Below, piece after piece: positions 1-8,390 of a DNA stretch of 57,680 nt. Position 1 is the first letter of the stretch, and every line of letters begins with the position of its first letter. The notes under the pieces were generated by a model. That model was not told where the DNA came from, ran no database searches, and saw only the letters and a list, made by a program, of their open reading frames with translations. The DNA is taken from the NCBI GenBank assembly GCA_024681295.1, contig JAILBC010000091.1, positions 1-57,680 on the forward strand, read 5' to 3'. The DNA is from Bacteroidales bacterium (GTDB taxonomy: Bacteria; Bacteroidota; Bacteroidia; Bacteroidales; F082). Both the position numbers and the translations under genes were made by a program.

Positions 1-1566
1 ACGGACGGCGAGTTCTTCGGGATCGGTATAGCCTTCGAAGTAAGGCTGGAGCCAGAGGTGCACCTCACCGAACTGGCCGCTACCGCCGGATTGTTTCTTG
101 TGACGATAGTCGGCTTTGGCTGACTTGGTGATGGTCTCGCGATACGGGACTTTCGGGGTGCTGAGTTCGATGCCGATTTTATATACGTTGTCGAAGTACC
201 ACTTCAGGGTGTTGAGGTGGTATTCGCCTTGGCACTGGAGGATGTTCTGACGGAGCTCGCGTGACATGCCGGCGATGACGGTGGGGTCGGTCTTGTGCAT
301 GTCGTTGAGGATACCGCCCAGCTTCTCGTCTTCCTGTGAGTTGGCAGCCTTGATGGCCACTTGGAAGATCGGTTCTGGGAACGGAATGGCCGGGAAGGCG
401 GTCTCTGCGATCTTGGCATCGACGAGGGTGTCGCCCACGCGGCCGTCTTTCAGCTTGATGGTGCAGATGATGTCGCCAGCGTTGACTTTCTCGACTTCTT
501 CACGGTTCTTGCCGCGGAAGGCAAGCAGCTGTGAAATACGTTCCTTGTTGCCGGTGCGGGGGTTGACGAGGTCCTGGCTCTTGCTCAGGGTACCACCGTA
601 GATGCGCATCCAAGCCACATCGCCGAGGTTCTGCTCGGTAGTGACTTTGAAGATCTGGAGGGCGGTAGGATCGTCGTTGCTGTTGTGGAACTCGGTGCCG
701 TTCTCAGCCTTGATGGCGGGGACGTCGGCCGGGCTCGGGCAAGCGTTGATGAGGAATTCGCAGAGGCGATACACGCCGATGCCACGTTTGGCAGCGCCGC
801 AGATCACGGGGAACATCTCACGGTTGATGATACCCAAGCGGATACCACGCTCCATGTCTTCTTCGCTGAGGGTCATCTCCTCGAAGAACTTCTCCATGAG
901 GGCCTCTTCACCTTCAGCGGCGTGCTCGATGAGGCTGTTGTGCATCTCTTCGGCCTTGTCCATCTCGGCGGCGGGGATGTCCTGGATCTCAGGGGCGCCG
1001 TTGCCATTCTTGAAGACCAACATCTTCATGAGGATGAGGTCGATGACGGCGTTGAAGTCTTCGCCGGTGGTCACAGGATACTGGATGGGAGTGACCTTGT
1101 CACCGAAGTACTCGCGCAGGTTGCGGATGGCGTTGTCGAAGTTGGCGTTGCTGTGGTCGAGCTGGTTGAGGAAGAACACCACGGGTTTCTTGGTGGTCAC
1201 GGTGTGACGCCAGGCATTCTCGGTGGTGGCTTCGACGCCGGCTTGGGCGTTGACGGTCAACACTGCGGTGTCGGCAGCAGCGAGGCAGGAGACGATGTCA
1301 CCCGAGAAGTCGGTGAAACCGGGAGCGTCAAGGATGTTAATCTTCGTGTCGTTGATGACAGTGTTCATCATGGTGGCGTGGACGGAAATCTGACGTTCCA
1401 TCTCGATAGGACGATAGTCGGAGACGGTGTTCTTTTCTTCCGTGCTTCCTTTTCTGTTGATGACCTTGCCTTCGAAAAGCATGTTCTCAGCGAGGGTGGT
1501 CTTGCCGGACTTGGCAGCGCCGATGAGGGCGATGTTCCGGATTTCGTTGGTCTTGAATTCCTTCAT
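1..1566 (-). CDS. Elongation factor G-like GTPase (paralogue type), partial at left edge
   Basis: This minus-strand frame opens at the ATG at 1566 and stays open to base 1, giving 522 residues of an expected roughly 700. It is a translational GTPase of the EF-G family: P-loop GAAKSGKT near residue 16, G3 motif DAPGFTDF, then domains II and III, and the beginning of domain IV (PYRET, then QSGGSGQFGEV near the truncation). The guanine-specificity motif is NQLD rather than NKxD, and the switch I region reads ERQISV instead of the usual ERGITI. These features match the second EF-G-like protein common in Bacteroidota (from memory of the family) rather than the main FusA encoded with ribosomal proteins. 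The role in translocation or recycling is inferred. A -7 box lies at 1618-1625, overlapping nothing essential but only a few bases from the end of the upstream kinase gene. Confidence 0.85.
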   Translation of the reverse strand, partial: MKEFKTNEIRNIALIGAAKSGKTTLAENMLFEGKVINRKGSTEEKNTVSDYRPIEMERQISVHATMMNTVINDTKINILDAPGFTDFSGDIVSCLAAADTAVLTVNAQAGVEATTENAWRHTVTTKKPVVFFLNQLDHSNANFDNAIRNLREYFGDKVTPIQYPVTTGEDFNAVIDLILMKMLVFKNGNGAPEIQDIPAAEMDKAEEMHNSLIEHAAEGEEALMEKFFEEMTLSEEDMERGIRLGIINREMFPVICGAAKRGIGVYRLCEFLINACPSPADVPAIKAENGTEFHNSNDDPTALQIFKVTTEQNLGDVAWMRIYGGTLSKSQDLVNPRTGNKERISQLLAFRGKNREEVEKVNAGDIICTIKLKDGRVGDTLVDAKIAETAFPAIPFPEPIFQVAIKAANSQEDEKLGGILNDMHKTDPTVIAGMSRELRQNILQCQGEYHLNTLKWYFDNVYKIGIELSTPKVPYRETITKSAKADYRHKKQSGGSGQFGEVHLWLQPYFEGYTDPEELAVR

Positions 1567-1617
1567 TGTTGCTTATAATGTCTAATTTATTGATATACTT
1601 TTTCTTAAATCAGGCTG

Positions 1618-1625
1618 CAAAGGTA
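1618..1625 (-). promoter_or_regulatory. Bacteroidota -7 box upstream of the EF-G-like gene
   Basis: On the minus strand the sequence reads TACCTTTG, an exact TAnnTTTG match about 50 bases upstream of the ATG at 1566. No TTG is seen at the ideal 19-base spacing, so only the -7 element is supported. Confidence 0.4.
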
Positions 1626-1632
1626 CGAAAAA

Positions 1633-2610
1633 TTATAATACTTTTAACGAATCGAGGATTTTTTGCCATCTTTTTTCGTCCATCTTGGCACCGATCACTT
1701 CGATGATGTTGGCCGCGACAGTGGCCCCCATCATGCCGCATTGTTGGAGCGACTTGCCTTGGACGAGGCCTGCCATGAAGCCAGAGGCCCACAGGTCGCC
1801 GGCTCCGGTGGTGTCAATCACATGGGCCGGGATGGGACCTATGGTCACCACCTCATCACCTTTCTGAATCAAAGAGCCCTCTGCGCCGACTTTCACGATG
1901 GCGATGTCGCACATGGAGGCGATGTCGGCCAGCGCTGCTTCGGGGGTGTCGAGGTGCGAGAAGGCGAGGGCTTCTTCTTTGTTGGCGAACACGATGTCGA
2001 GATAGTCTTTTGTGATCTGCCGCATATAGTCATGGTTGTCCTCAACAATGTTGTAGCTAGCCATGTCGAGAGCAATCTTAAGACCTTTGGCTTTGGCCAT
2101 GGGAAGCACTTTGTTGAGCAGGGCGTGGTTCTGGACGAGGTAGCCCTCCACATAGAAGAGGTCCCATCCATCGAACATCTCGGGTTGGATGTCGTCAGCG
2201 CAGAGTTCCAGCGCAGCACCGAGGTAAGTGGCAAAAGTGCGCTCACCGTCGGGGGAGATGATGGCTTCGGCGCATCCAGTGGGGGTTTCGGTGGTGAGCA
2301 TCATGGGTTTCACGCCCGTCTCACGCATGGCGTTTTCGAAGAAGCGTCCACGTTCATCGCGGCCTACCTTGCCGATGTAGCCGGTCTCGATGCCCAGCTT
2401 GGCAGCACCGCTCATGGTGTTGGCGGTGGAGCCGCCAGCGGCCATGGCGAGACCGTATTGCTTCAAAAATTCGCCGTAGTGCAAAGAAGTCTCTGCATCG
2501 ACATGGTGCATGGTTCCTTTGGGTAACTGCAACTGTTCCAGTATGTTATCGTTGGGGATTTGGGTCAGGATATCGACTAGGGCATTGCCTATTCCGAGTA
2601 TTTTTTTCAT
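1633..2610 (-). CDS. PfkB-family carbohydrate/nucleoside kinase (adenosine kinase-like)
   Basis: A 325-residue kinase of the ribokinase/PfkB superfamily, the normal length. The N-terminus (ILGIGNALVDIL) is the usual first strand, the glycine-rich stretch AAGGSTANTM is PfkB signature 1 and DTTGAGDLWASGF near residue 270 is PfkB signature 2, with the catalytic Asp and the anion-hole glycines. It should transfer phosphate from ATP to a sugar or nucleoside hydroxyl in the cytoplasm. The overall pattern resembles the adenosine kinase-like branch found in Bacteroidota, but substrate cannot be fixed from sequence. It lies 66 bases upstream of the EF-G-like gene on the same strand. A -7 box at 2633-2640 could drive it. 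Confidence 0.85.
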   Translation of the reverse strand: MKKILGIGNALVDILTQIPNDNILEQLQLPKGTMHHVDAETSLHYGEFLKQYGLAMAAGGSTANTMSGAAKLGIETGYIGKVGRDERGRFFENAMRETGVKPMMLTTETPTGCAEAIISPDGERTFATYLGAALELCADDIQPEMFDGWDLFYVEGYLVQNHALLNKVLPMAKAKGLKIALDMASYNIVEDNHDYMRQITKDYLDIVFANKEEALAFSHLDTPEAALADIASMCDIAIVKVGAEGSLIQKGDEVVTIGPIPAHVIDTTGAGDLWASGFMAGLVQGKSLQQCGMMGATVAANIIEVIGAKMDEKRWQKILDSLKVL

Positions 2611-2632
2611 GATGGTTTTATTATTGGGAGTG

Positions 2633-2640
2633 CAAAGTTA
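2633..2640 (-). promoter_or_regulatory. -7 box for the PfkB-family kinase gene
   Basis: The minus strand reads TAACTTTG (TAnnTTTG), 22 bases upstream of the ATG at 2610. The expected TTG at -33 is not visible in the A-rich tract upstream. Confidence 0.4.
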
Positions 2641-2660
2641 AAAAAAAATGAAAAAAAAAC

Positions 2661-2690
2661 TTGCAGGGTTGAAAAAAAGTCGTACTTTTG
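2661..2690 (+). promoter_or_regulatory. Complete Bacteroidota-type promoter for tRNA-Asn
   Basis: TTG at 2661-2663, exactly 19 bases, then TACTTTTG at 2683-2690. This fits the known -33/-7 consensus of the Bacteroidota primary sigma factor without mismatch and sits 11 bases before the tRNA 5' end. Confidence 0.75.
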
Positions 2691-2701
2691 CAGCCGCAAA
2701 T

Positions 2702-2775
2702 GCCTCCTTAGCTCAGTTGGTTAGAGCATCTGACTGTTAATCAGGGGGTCTCAGGTTCAAGTCCTGAAGGGGGCG
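2702..2775 (+). tRNA. tRNA-Asn (anticodon GTT)
   Basis: A 74-nt cloverleaf. The acceptor stem GCCTCCT pairs with AGGGGGC (one G-U pair), the D arm is GCTC/GAGC, the anticodon stem TCTGA/TCAGG closes the loop CTGTTAA with anticodon GTT, and the T arm is TCAGG-TTCAAGT-CCTGA. CCA is not encoded. It has its own promoter and a downstream terminator, so it is probably a single-gene transcript. Confidence 0.95.
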
Positions 2776-2798
2776 CGTTTCATGTTATTAATTTTTTG

Positions 2799-2832
2799 AG
2801 TAGGTTATTCGAAAGGGTTACCTACTTTTTTT
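2799..2832 (+). terminator. Rho-independent terminator after tRNA-Asn
   Basis: The arms AGTAGGT (2799-2805) and ACCTACT (2820-2826) enclose a 14-base loop and are followed by a run of T. The opposite strand has no U-tract, so it acts rightward. The T-run touches the stop codon of the convergent gene at 2831. Confidence 0.65.
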
Positions 2833-3625
2833 ATTTACAGGTCATGGATTCCATGTTCAATACGGCCTTGATTTGTGGAATCGAAATGATCTTTCTGAAT
2901 GGATAAAGGATTTTCACGGCGAGTTTCACCCACCACTTGTAATGGATGGCCAGATGGCAATAGGCCTTCCGAAAGTTGAAATTCTGAATCAAAAAATCCT
3001 GAATATGTGAATGTTCCGTAATGGATCGTGCTCCATCTGCCACGTATCGGAAATGGCGTTCACCCAAGTAATGGGAATTTAAGGTATGGAATAGCCCGTA
3101 ATAAGGATAGGTGTTGTTGTGCTTGTATTCGGGCTTGATGCCCATCAAACCGTACTCACAACAGTCATCCGACCATAACCAAACCGTAGTAAAACCAATC
3201 AAGGTATCCTGGTCAAATACCCCCCAATACTCTGAGTTTTTTTTCTCACATTCCGACAAAAAACCAAGAAAGACGGATTCATTCATTTTCCGGTCCGAAA
3301 CAACGTAATCCTCGTATGTTTCTTTTAGAATGCTCCAGCCTTCATTTCTTAGTTTTGTAATACTTATCTTTTTGAAAACCAACGACTTAAATGAACGTCG
3401 CACTTTATTTCTTTCGTTGGAGGATAGTTCTTCAAAGTCATCAAACCGGTCTTTGATAATGTACCAGAAATTGGTTTCTTGAGGTGTATCGAAATCGTAA
3501 GTGTTGCGCACCAGAACCCCTTTTTTCTTCAACAAGGCTTTCCATTCTGACTTTTGAAGTTGTGTCTCTTTATGGGGTGGGCCGTTGTAACGCCAGGCGT
3601 TTCGGTACAGAACGTAGTTATGCAT
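2831..3625 (-). CDS. Acyltransferase-like protein (GNAT/FemAB-type fold) of the polysaccharide cluster
   Basis: A 264-residue soluble protein with no signal peptide. I do not recognise it to a named family with certainty. The middle part (DQDTLIGFTTVWLWSDD followed by CCEYGLMGIKPEYK) has the strand-turn-strand pattern of GNAT or FemAB-like acyltransferases, and the C-terminus is rich in aromatic and basic residues (HYKWWVKLAVKILYPF), as if lying against a membrane. It overlaps the upstream glycosyltransferase by 8 bases and is the last gene of the leftward cluster, so modification of a glycan or of a lipid-linked sugar is the contextual guess. Codons are somewhat more A/T-rich than in manC and nagB, as often seen in variable glycan genes. 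Confidence 0.6.
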   Translation of the reverse strand: MHNYVLYRNAWRYNGPPHKETQLQKSEWKALLKKKGVLVRNTYDFDTPQETNFWYIIKDRFDDFEELSSNERNKVRRSFKSLVFKKISITKLRNEGWSILKETYEDYVVSDRKMNESVFLGFLSECEKKNSEYWGVFDQDTLIGFTTVWLWSDDCCEYGLMGIKPEYKHNNTYPYYGLFHTLNSHYLGERHFRYVADGARSITEHSHIQDFLIQNFNFRKAYCHLAIHYKWWVKLAVKILYPFRKIISIPQIKAVLNMESMTCK

Positions 3626-4457
3626 TTTCCTTCCTTAATAAAGTTTGATACAACCACGCCCTTACTTGGTTAGGAATGAGGATTTGAGCGAAAAACCTGA
3701 TAGTGATGTTGTAGATTTCCCGAAATATTGAGATTTGTCGGAGTTTTCGCATTTGTCTTTGGATGCCGACCTCACTTTTGAAATAGGCTTTTCCTCCCCG
3801 TCGTGCGTACAAATCGCTGCCCGCCCGGATATTGACGAGTACCTGGTCAAGGTTACCGAACTTGCAATGGTGATCGAGCATCCTGATCCATAGGTAATAA
3901 TCCTCGTTCTGGAACCAATGTTGGTAGTTGCCCGACCTGATTACGGCTTCTTTCCGAAACATGACCGTGGGGTGGTTCATGGCGCATCTTCTCTTCATGT
4001 ATCGACGGATGGATTCATGGTCCAAAGGAACCACACGTTTGCCGATCACATGATGGGGGTCGTCGATGAATTCCGTAATCTGTCCTCCAAAAATATCCGT
4101 TTCAGGATGTTCCTTATGGTATTGCAACTGCAATTCAAAACGGTTGGGTAATGAAATATCGTCACTATCCATCCGTGCAATCAAATCATAGGATGCGTTT
4201 TCCACCCCAATTTTCAGGGCATTGCCCAATCCTTGGTTTTTGGGAAGCCGAATAATTTTAAAAGCGGGATTAGCGGTTTTCACTTGGTCGACCGCCTGCT
4301 CCATCCCCTCTGAAATAGGGCCGTCAACGATAAGAATGATTTCATTTGGAGGAATGGTTTGCCGAACAATGCTTTCAACAGCAACCAAAAACTCATCGGG
4401 TTTACTCTTTGAATAAACCGACATGCATACGGAGAATTTTGGTTGTTGTTCCATCAT
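3618..4457 (-). CDS. Family 2 glycosyltransferase (AmsE-like)
   Basis: A 279-residue GT-A fold transferase. The start FSVCMSVYSKSKPDEFL is the nucleotide-sugar binding strand, EIILIVDGPI follows, and ARMDSDDISLPNRF carries the DxD-type metal-binding motif (MDSDD). NEDYYLWIRML near residue 190 is the acceptor-side ED motif. This arrangement resembles AmsE-type transferases of exopolysaccharide pathways. It would add a sugar from an NDP donor to a lipid-linked intermediate at the cytoplasmic face. The ATG overlaps the manC stop by 4 bases, so translation is probably coupled. Donor and acceptor cannot be told. Confidence 0.85.
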   Translation of the reverse strand: MMEQQPKFSVCMSVYSKSKPDEFLVAVESIVRQTIPPNEIILIVDGPISEGMEQAVDQVKTANPAFKIIRLPKNQGLGNALKIGVENASYDLIARMDSDDISLPNRFELQLQYHKEHPETDIFGGQITEFIDDPHHVIGKRVVPLDHESIRRYMKRRCAMNHPTVMFRKEAVIRSGNYQHWFQNEDYYLWIRMLDHHCKFGNLDQVLVNIRAGSDLYARRGGKAYFKSEVGIQRQMRKLRQISIFREIYNITIRFFAQILIPNQVRAWLYQTLLRKENA

Positions 4458-5521
4458 TTCAATCCTTCAATCCAAACTTTGATTTGTTGCTCATCGCGGA
4501 GCCTGCACACGAGCAATGAGTGGTCGCGATAGGCCACCAGATAGTCTTCAAGGCCCTCTACCACGGCTTCGGTGCCTTCTTCGATGTTAATAATGGTGTT
4601 TTTGTTGTCCACTGAGACCACCTTGCCGCGAAGGGCATTGCCGTCATCATCTTTCTTGGCGTGGGTGAACAACGAGCCCCATGTGCCGATATCGCTCCAG
4701 CCGAAGTCAGCCGGGATGGTATAGGTATTAGGCGACTTCTCCATGACGCCGTAGTCGATGCTGATGTTGGGACAGTCCACAAAATGGTCGTTGATGAAGT
4801 CCTGTTCCTCGGGGGTGCCGAAGTTGTAGATGCCTTTTTCAAAGACCTCCACCATCTCAGGCAGATAGGTCTTGAAGGCGTTCATGATGCCTTGCAGCGT
4901 CCAGAGGAAGATACCAGAGTTCCAGAAGAAGTTGCCGGCGGCAAGGAATTTTTGTGCCGTTTCGTAATCCGGTTTTTCCTTAAACATTTCAACCTTCACC
5001 ACTGTTTTACTCCTCACTCCTAACTCGTCACTCCTAACTCCACATTGGATATACCCATACCCCGTCTCTGGCCTTGACGGCTTGATGCCAATGGTCATCA
5101 GGGCTTGCTGGTTCTGGGCCAGGAAGTCGAATCCGAGGCGGATGACACGTTGGAATTCTGTCTCGTTGGTGACCAGATGGTCGGCTGGGGTGACCACAAT
5201 GTTGGCGTCGCTGCAACGGCTTTGGATGTGGTAGCAGGCGTAGGCGATGCAGGGGGCGGTGTTGCGTCGGGCGGGCTCGCAGAGCACCTGGTCGGACTTC
5301 AGCATGGGCAGGTGTTCCAAAACCAGCTGTTTGTAGGCTTTGTTGGTCACCACAAGAAAATTCTCGTCAGGAATGACGGGGCTGAAGCGCTCGTAGGTGC
5401 TTCGGATGAAACTCTTGCCTGTCCCCAGGATATCGAGGAACTGCTTGGGATAGTTATCCTTGCTGAGGGGCCAGAATCGGCTTCCGATGCCCCCGGCCAT
5501 GATGATGCAGTAATTATTCAT
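4454..5521 (-). CDS. manC: Mannose-1-phosphate guanylyltransferase
   Basis: A 355-residue GDP-mannose pyrophosphorylase, the usual length for the single-domain form without the C-terminal isomerase. The signature AGGIGSRFWPLSKDNYPKQF occupies residues 9-28. TPADH near residue 111 and FEKG/DYGVMEKS further on are also typical. It converts Man-1-P and GTP to GDP-mannose for the glycan made by the neighbouring transferases. Oddity: residues 161-172 (GVRSDELGVRSK) are encoded by a short direct repeat at 5009-5040 and sit in the loop between GYGYIQ and the strand that leads to EKPD, where relatives have a short variable turn. The start overlaps the upstream dehydratase gene by 8 bases. Confidence 0.9.
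   Translation of the reverse strand: MNNYCIIMAGGIGSRFWPLSKDNYPKQFLDILGTGKSFIRSTYERFSPVIPDENFLVVTNKAYKQLVLEHLPMLKSDQVLCEPARRNTAPCIAYACYHIQSRCSDANIVVTPADHLVTNETEFQRVIRLGFDFLAQNQQALMTIGIKPSRPETGYGYIQCGVRSDELGVRSKTVVKVEMFKEKPDYETAQKFLAAGNFFWNSGIFLWTLQGIMNAFKTYLPEMVEVFEKGIYNFGTPEEQDFINDHFVDCPNISIDYGVMEKSPNTYTIPADFGWSDIGTWGSLFTHAKKDDDGNALRGKVVSVDNKNTIINIEEGTEAVVEGLEDYLVAYRDHSLLVCRLRDEQQIKVWIEGLK
5009..5040 (-). repeat. In-frame A/G-rich direct repeat inside manC
   Basis: On the coding strand, units GAGTTAGGAGTGA and GAGTTAGGAGTGAG stand in tandem, separated by a single C. They encode DELGVRS-like peptides in the middle of ManC. The same unit (GTTAGGAGTGAGGAGT) occurs in the intergenic repeat at 44565-44596. 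Confidence 0.75.
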
Positions 5522-7445
5522 TATTCTGGTCCAATTGGCAGAAGATGCTGTTGTTGCTCTTGAATTCGGGAACGATGCGTTTCATCTGTCGGACGATGGC
5601 AAAGTCGTCGCATGAAGTCAATGCCACGGCCAATTCCTCGATGAGCGCATTTACCTCGACTGCTTCGTAATTACGAACCTGAGCCCTCATGATCTTGGGG
5701 TTGTCGGTGGGCATGGTGTTCTCCTTGGTAGCAAGCAGCTCTTCGTAGAGTTTTTCGCCGGGACGCAGACCGATTTCCTTGATTTCAATCTGGTTTTGAC
5801 CTGAGAGCTGGATCATCTTCTTGGCCAAGTCGTAGATCTTGACCGGCTGACCCATGTCGAATACAAAGATTTCGTTGTTTTGTCCAATGGAGCCAGCTTC
5901 CATCACCAAACTGCACGCCTCAGGGATGGTCATGAAGAAGCGGATGATGCGTTTGTCGGTCACCGTAAGCGGTCCGCCTTGGGCCAACTGCTTGCGGAAG
6001 AGCGGCACCACGGAACCGTTGGAACCCAACACGTTGCCGAAGCGGGTGGTGATAAACTGGGTCTTGCATTTGCGGCTCTGGGTGTAAATCTCGGCGATGC
6101 GCTTGGTGGCGCCCATCACGTTGGTGGGGTTCACCGCCTTGTCGGTGGAGATCATCACAAACTTCTCCACACCATATTCGATGGCCATGTCGACGATGTT
6201 CTTGGTGCCGAACACGTTGACAAAGACGGCTTCGTAGGGGTTCTCCTCCATGAAAGGCACGTGTTTGTAGGCGGCGGCATGATAAATCAGCTGCGGGTGG
6301 TAAGCCTCGAACACCTCTTTCATGCGGCGTTCGTCCTTCACGTTGGCGATGACGAAGACCATGCGGTCGATGATGGACTTGAACTCGGGGGTGTTCTTCA
6401 ACTCAAACTGCAGGTCGTACATGGGTGATTCGGCTTGGTCGACCATCACCAGCATTTTGGGGTTATAGTGGAGGGTCTGACGGCACATCTCACTACCGAT
6501 GGAACCTGCTGCACCGGTGATCATCACCACCTTGCCGTCAATCTCGCGTTTCACGTTTTCTTTGCCCAATACGATGGGGTCGCGACCCAACAGGTCCTCA
6601 ATCTTGATGTCCTGGATCTGGTTGGTCTTGATTTCACCGTCGACCCATTGCATGAACGACGGCATGGTCTTCACCTTCAGACCGAAGCTCATTCCCAATT
6701 CAATCAGTTCTTTCTTTCTTTCGCCAGAGACACTGGGCAGGGCCAGAATCAAAATCTTGATGTTGTTTTTCTGGATGTATTCCTCGTTGAATACCTTTTC
6801 GGGCGGCAGGATGGGAATGGTATTGATGTTTTTGTTGGTCTTTTTCGGGTTATCATCGATGAAAGCCTTGATTCTATAGGGAGCATCTTGGTCTTGTAAG
6901 AAGGCACGCATAAGCAGCACACCGCCTTCGCCGGCACCGTAGACAATGGTGTTTTGTTTGATCGTGCTGGTGTCTTTATAGAACTCATTATAAATTCTTC
7001 GGATGGTGAAGCGGCTCAAAACCATAAACAGCACCGTGAGGAAATAATGATACAGTATGATTTTGTATCCAGGAAGGATATAGTTCACAAGTTGGGGCTT
7101 GACTTGTGTTACCACCACTTTGGCAATGATCAATACAGTCAGGGCGATGGTGCACGAGTTGAAAATCTTCCTGATGTCATCGAAGCCGGAATAACGTATC
7201 ATGCCAACGTAGGTGCGATAGATGAGAAACATGACGATGTAGACGATCGTCACGATGAAGATTCTGTACCAACCACGGAACATGATGCCTTCATGAAGGT
7301 TGTTGTAGTGCACCAGAAACATCGCTATCAGGTAAGACACCAGAAGCACTACGATATCGAAGGCCAGCACCCACGCGCGAGGCAGGGAGTTGTTGGCTTG
7401 TTTTCCAAACAGGAAGTTGCAGAGTTTAAAAAGTAATTGCCGCAT
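5514..7445 (-). CDS. UDP-sugar 4,6-dehydratase, membrane-anchored (WbpM/PglF/CapD-like)
   Basis: A 643-residue inner-membrane enzyme. Four hydrophobic segments lie in the first 150 residues, then a CoA-binding-like Rossmann domain (IVYGAGEGGVLL), then the dehydratase domain starting at VMITGAAGSIGSE near residue 305. The active-site stretch STDKAVNPTNVMGATKR runs from Ser433 to about Arg449, with Met444 in the place of the usual Tyr and Lys448. That Ser-Met-Lys arrangement is typical of the large WbpM/FlaA1 subfamily. The family turns UDP-GlcNAc into UDP-4-keto-6-deoxy sugar, the first step to QuiNAc, FucNAc or bacillosamine. It is followed by manC with an 8-base overlap. No aminotransferase or reductase for the next step is present in the window. 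Confidence 0.88.
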   Translation of the reverse strand: MRQLLFKLCNFLFGKQANNSLPRAWVLAFDIVVLLVSYLIAMFLVHYNNLHEGIMFRGWYRIFIVTIVYIVMFLIYRTYVGMIRYSGFDDIRKIFNSCTIALTVLIIAKVVVTQVKPQLVNYILPGYKIILYHYFLTVLFMVLSRFTIRRIYNEFYKDTSTIKQNTIVYGAGEGGVLLMRAFLQDQDAPYRIKAFIDDNPKKTNKNINTIPILPPEKVFNEEYIQKNNIKILILALPSVSGERKKELIELGMSFGLKVKTMPSFMQWVDGEIKTNQIQDIKIEDLLGRDPIVLGKENVKREIDGKVVMITGAAGSIGSEMCRQTLHYNPKMLVMVDQAESPMYDLQFELKNTPEFKSIIDRMVFVIANVKDERRMKEVFEAYHPQLIYHAAAYKHVPFMEENPYEAVFVNVFGTKNIVDMAIEYGVEKFVMISTDKAVNPTNVMGATKRIAEIYTQSRKCKTQFITTRFGNVLGSNGSVVPLFRKQLAQGGPLTVTDKRIIRFFMTIPEACSLVMEAGSIGQNNEIFVFDMGQPVKIYDLAKKMIQLSGQNQIEIKEIGLRPGEKLYEELLATKENTMPTDNPKIMRAQVRNYEAVEVNALIEELAVALTSCDDFAIVRQMKRIVPEFKSNNSIFCQLDQNNE

Positions 7446-7457
7446 AGTCTTATATTT

Positions 7458-8390
7458 TTACCATCCAAAGGGATGGGGTTTGCATTCAAGTTTTGCCAGG
7501 GGGTGGTAGTCGCCCACCAAGCCCACGGGGTTGGCGTTACGTATCTGGTAGACGGTGTTGATGGCGTTGCGTGATTCGCTGATGTGGAAGCCTTGGCCGT
7601 CTAGAATTTTCTTATAGCTGAGGGTGTGGAGTTCGGTGAAGCCGTTGGTGAACTCGAAAGCTTCGCCGTCGATGAGGATGGAGCGTTCGGTTTTTTCACC
7701 AGTGATGCTGAGGTAGTAGCGCACATTGGCGTTTTTCAGCTGAAGGAAGCCTGCCACGCGGTCGTAAGTGGAGACGTGGACGACGCTATTCTGCACCTCA
7801 CCGAAAATCCAGCAGAGCATGTCGTAAAAATGCACCCCGATGTTGGTGGCAATGCCGCCGCTTTTGCGGGGGTCGCCTTTCCAGGAGGCGTAATACCAGT
7901 TGCCTCTTGGGGTGATGTAAGTCAGGTCGATGTCGTAAATCTTGTCTTTTGGTCCGTTTTCAATCTTTTTCTTCAGGGCAACGATGGCCTCATGGAGACG
8001 GAGCTGGAGGATGGTATAGGCCTTATGGCCTTCCACCTGTTCCACTTGTTCGAGGGCGTCGATATTCCAAGGGTTGAGCACGACGGGTTTCTCGCAGATG
8101 ACGTCGGCTCCCAGTCGCAGTCCATAGCGGATATGGGCATCGTGGAGGTAATTGGGGGTGCACACGCTGACATAGTCGAGATGTGTACCCGAAGCAATCA
8201 TCTTGGTGTTGTGCCTATCGAACAGCTCCTGTTCGGTGAAGAAGGCTGTTTGCGGAAAATAATTGTCGATGACGCCCACGCTGTCGGATTTGTCGTAGGC
8301 GGCAAGCAGGTTGTTCCCTGTATCTTTAATCGCTTTTAAATGGCGTGGGGCGACGTATCCCCCCACGCCAATCAAGGCAAAGTTTTTCAT
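7458..8390 (-). CDS. UDP-N-acetylglucosaminuronate 3-dehydrogenase-like (WbpB/WlbA) oxidoreductase
   Basis: A 310-residue Gfo/Idh/MocA-family NAD-dependent oxidoreductase. The N-terminus FALIGVGGYVAPRHLKAIKD is very close to what I recall of WlbA/WbpB. CEKPVV places the catalytic Lys at residue 101, NIGVHFYDM places the catalytic His at residue 187, and LTYITPRGNWY and WKGDPRKSGG are conserved landmarks. The known reaction is oxidation of C3 of UDP-GlcNAcA, on the way to 2,3-diamino-uronic acids of O antigens. Its usual partners (UDP-GlcNAc 6-dehydrogenase, 3-aminotransferase, N-acetyltransferase) are not in this window. The ATG overlaps the nagB stop by one base. Confidence 0.85.
   Translation of the reverse strand: MKNFALIGVGGYVAPRHLKAIKDTGNNLLAAYDKSDSVGVIDNYFPQTAFFTEQELFDRHNTKMIASGTHLDYVSVCTPNYLHDAHIRYGLRLGADVICEKPVVLNPWNIDALEQVEQVEGHKAYTILQLRLHEAIVALKKKIENGPKDKIYDIDLTYITPRGNWYYASWKGDPRKSGGIATNIGVHFYDMLCWIFGEVQNSVVHVSTYDRVAGFLQLKNANVRYYLSITGEKTERSILIDGEAFEFTNGFTELHTLSYKKILDGQGFHISESRNAINTVYQIRNANPVGLVGDYHPLAKLECKPHPFGW

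Noticed and set aside
685..1578. Long plus-strand ORF (297 codons) opposite the first gene
   Set aside because: It is the antisense shadow of the EF-G-like gene, whose GTPase motifs are clear on the minus strand. The product is Val/Gly/Asp-rich without known motifs.
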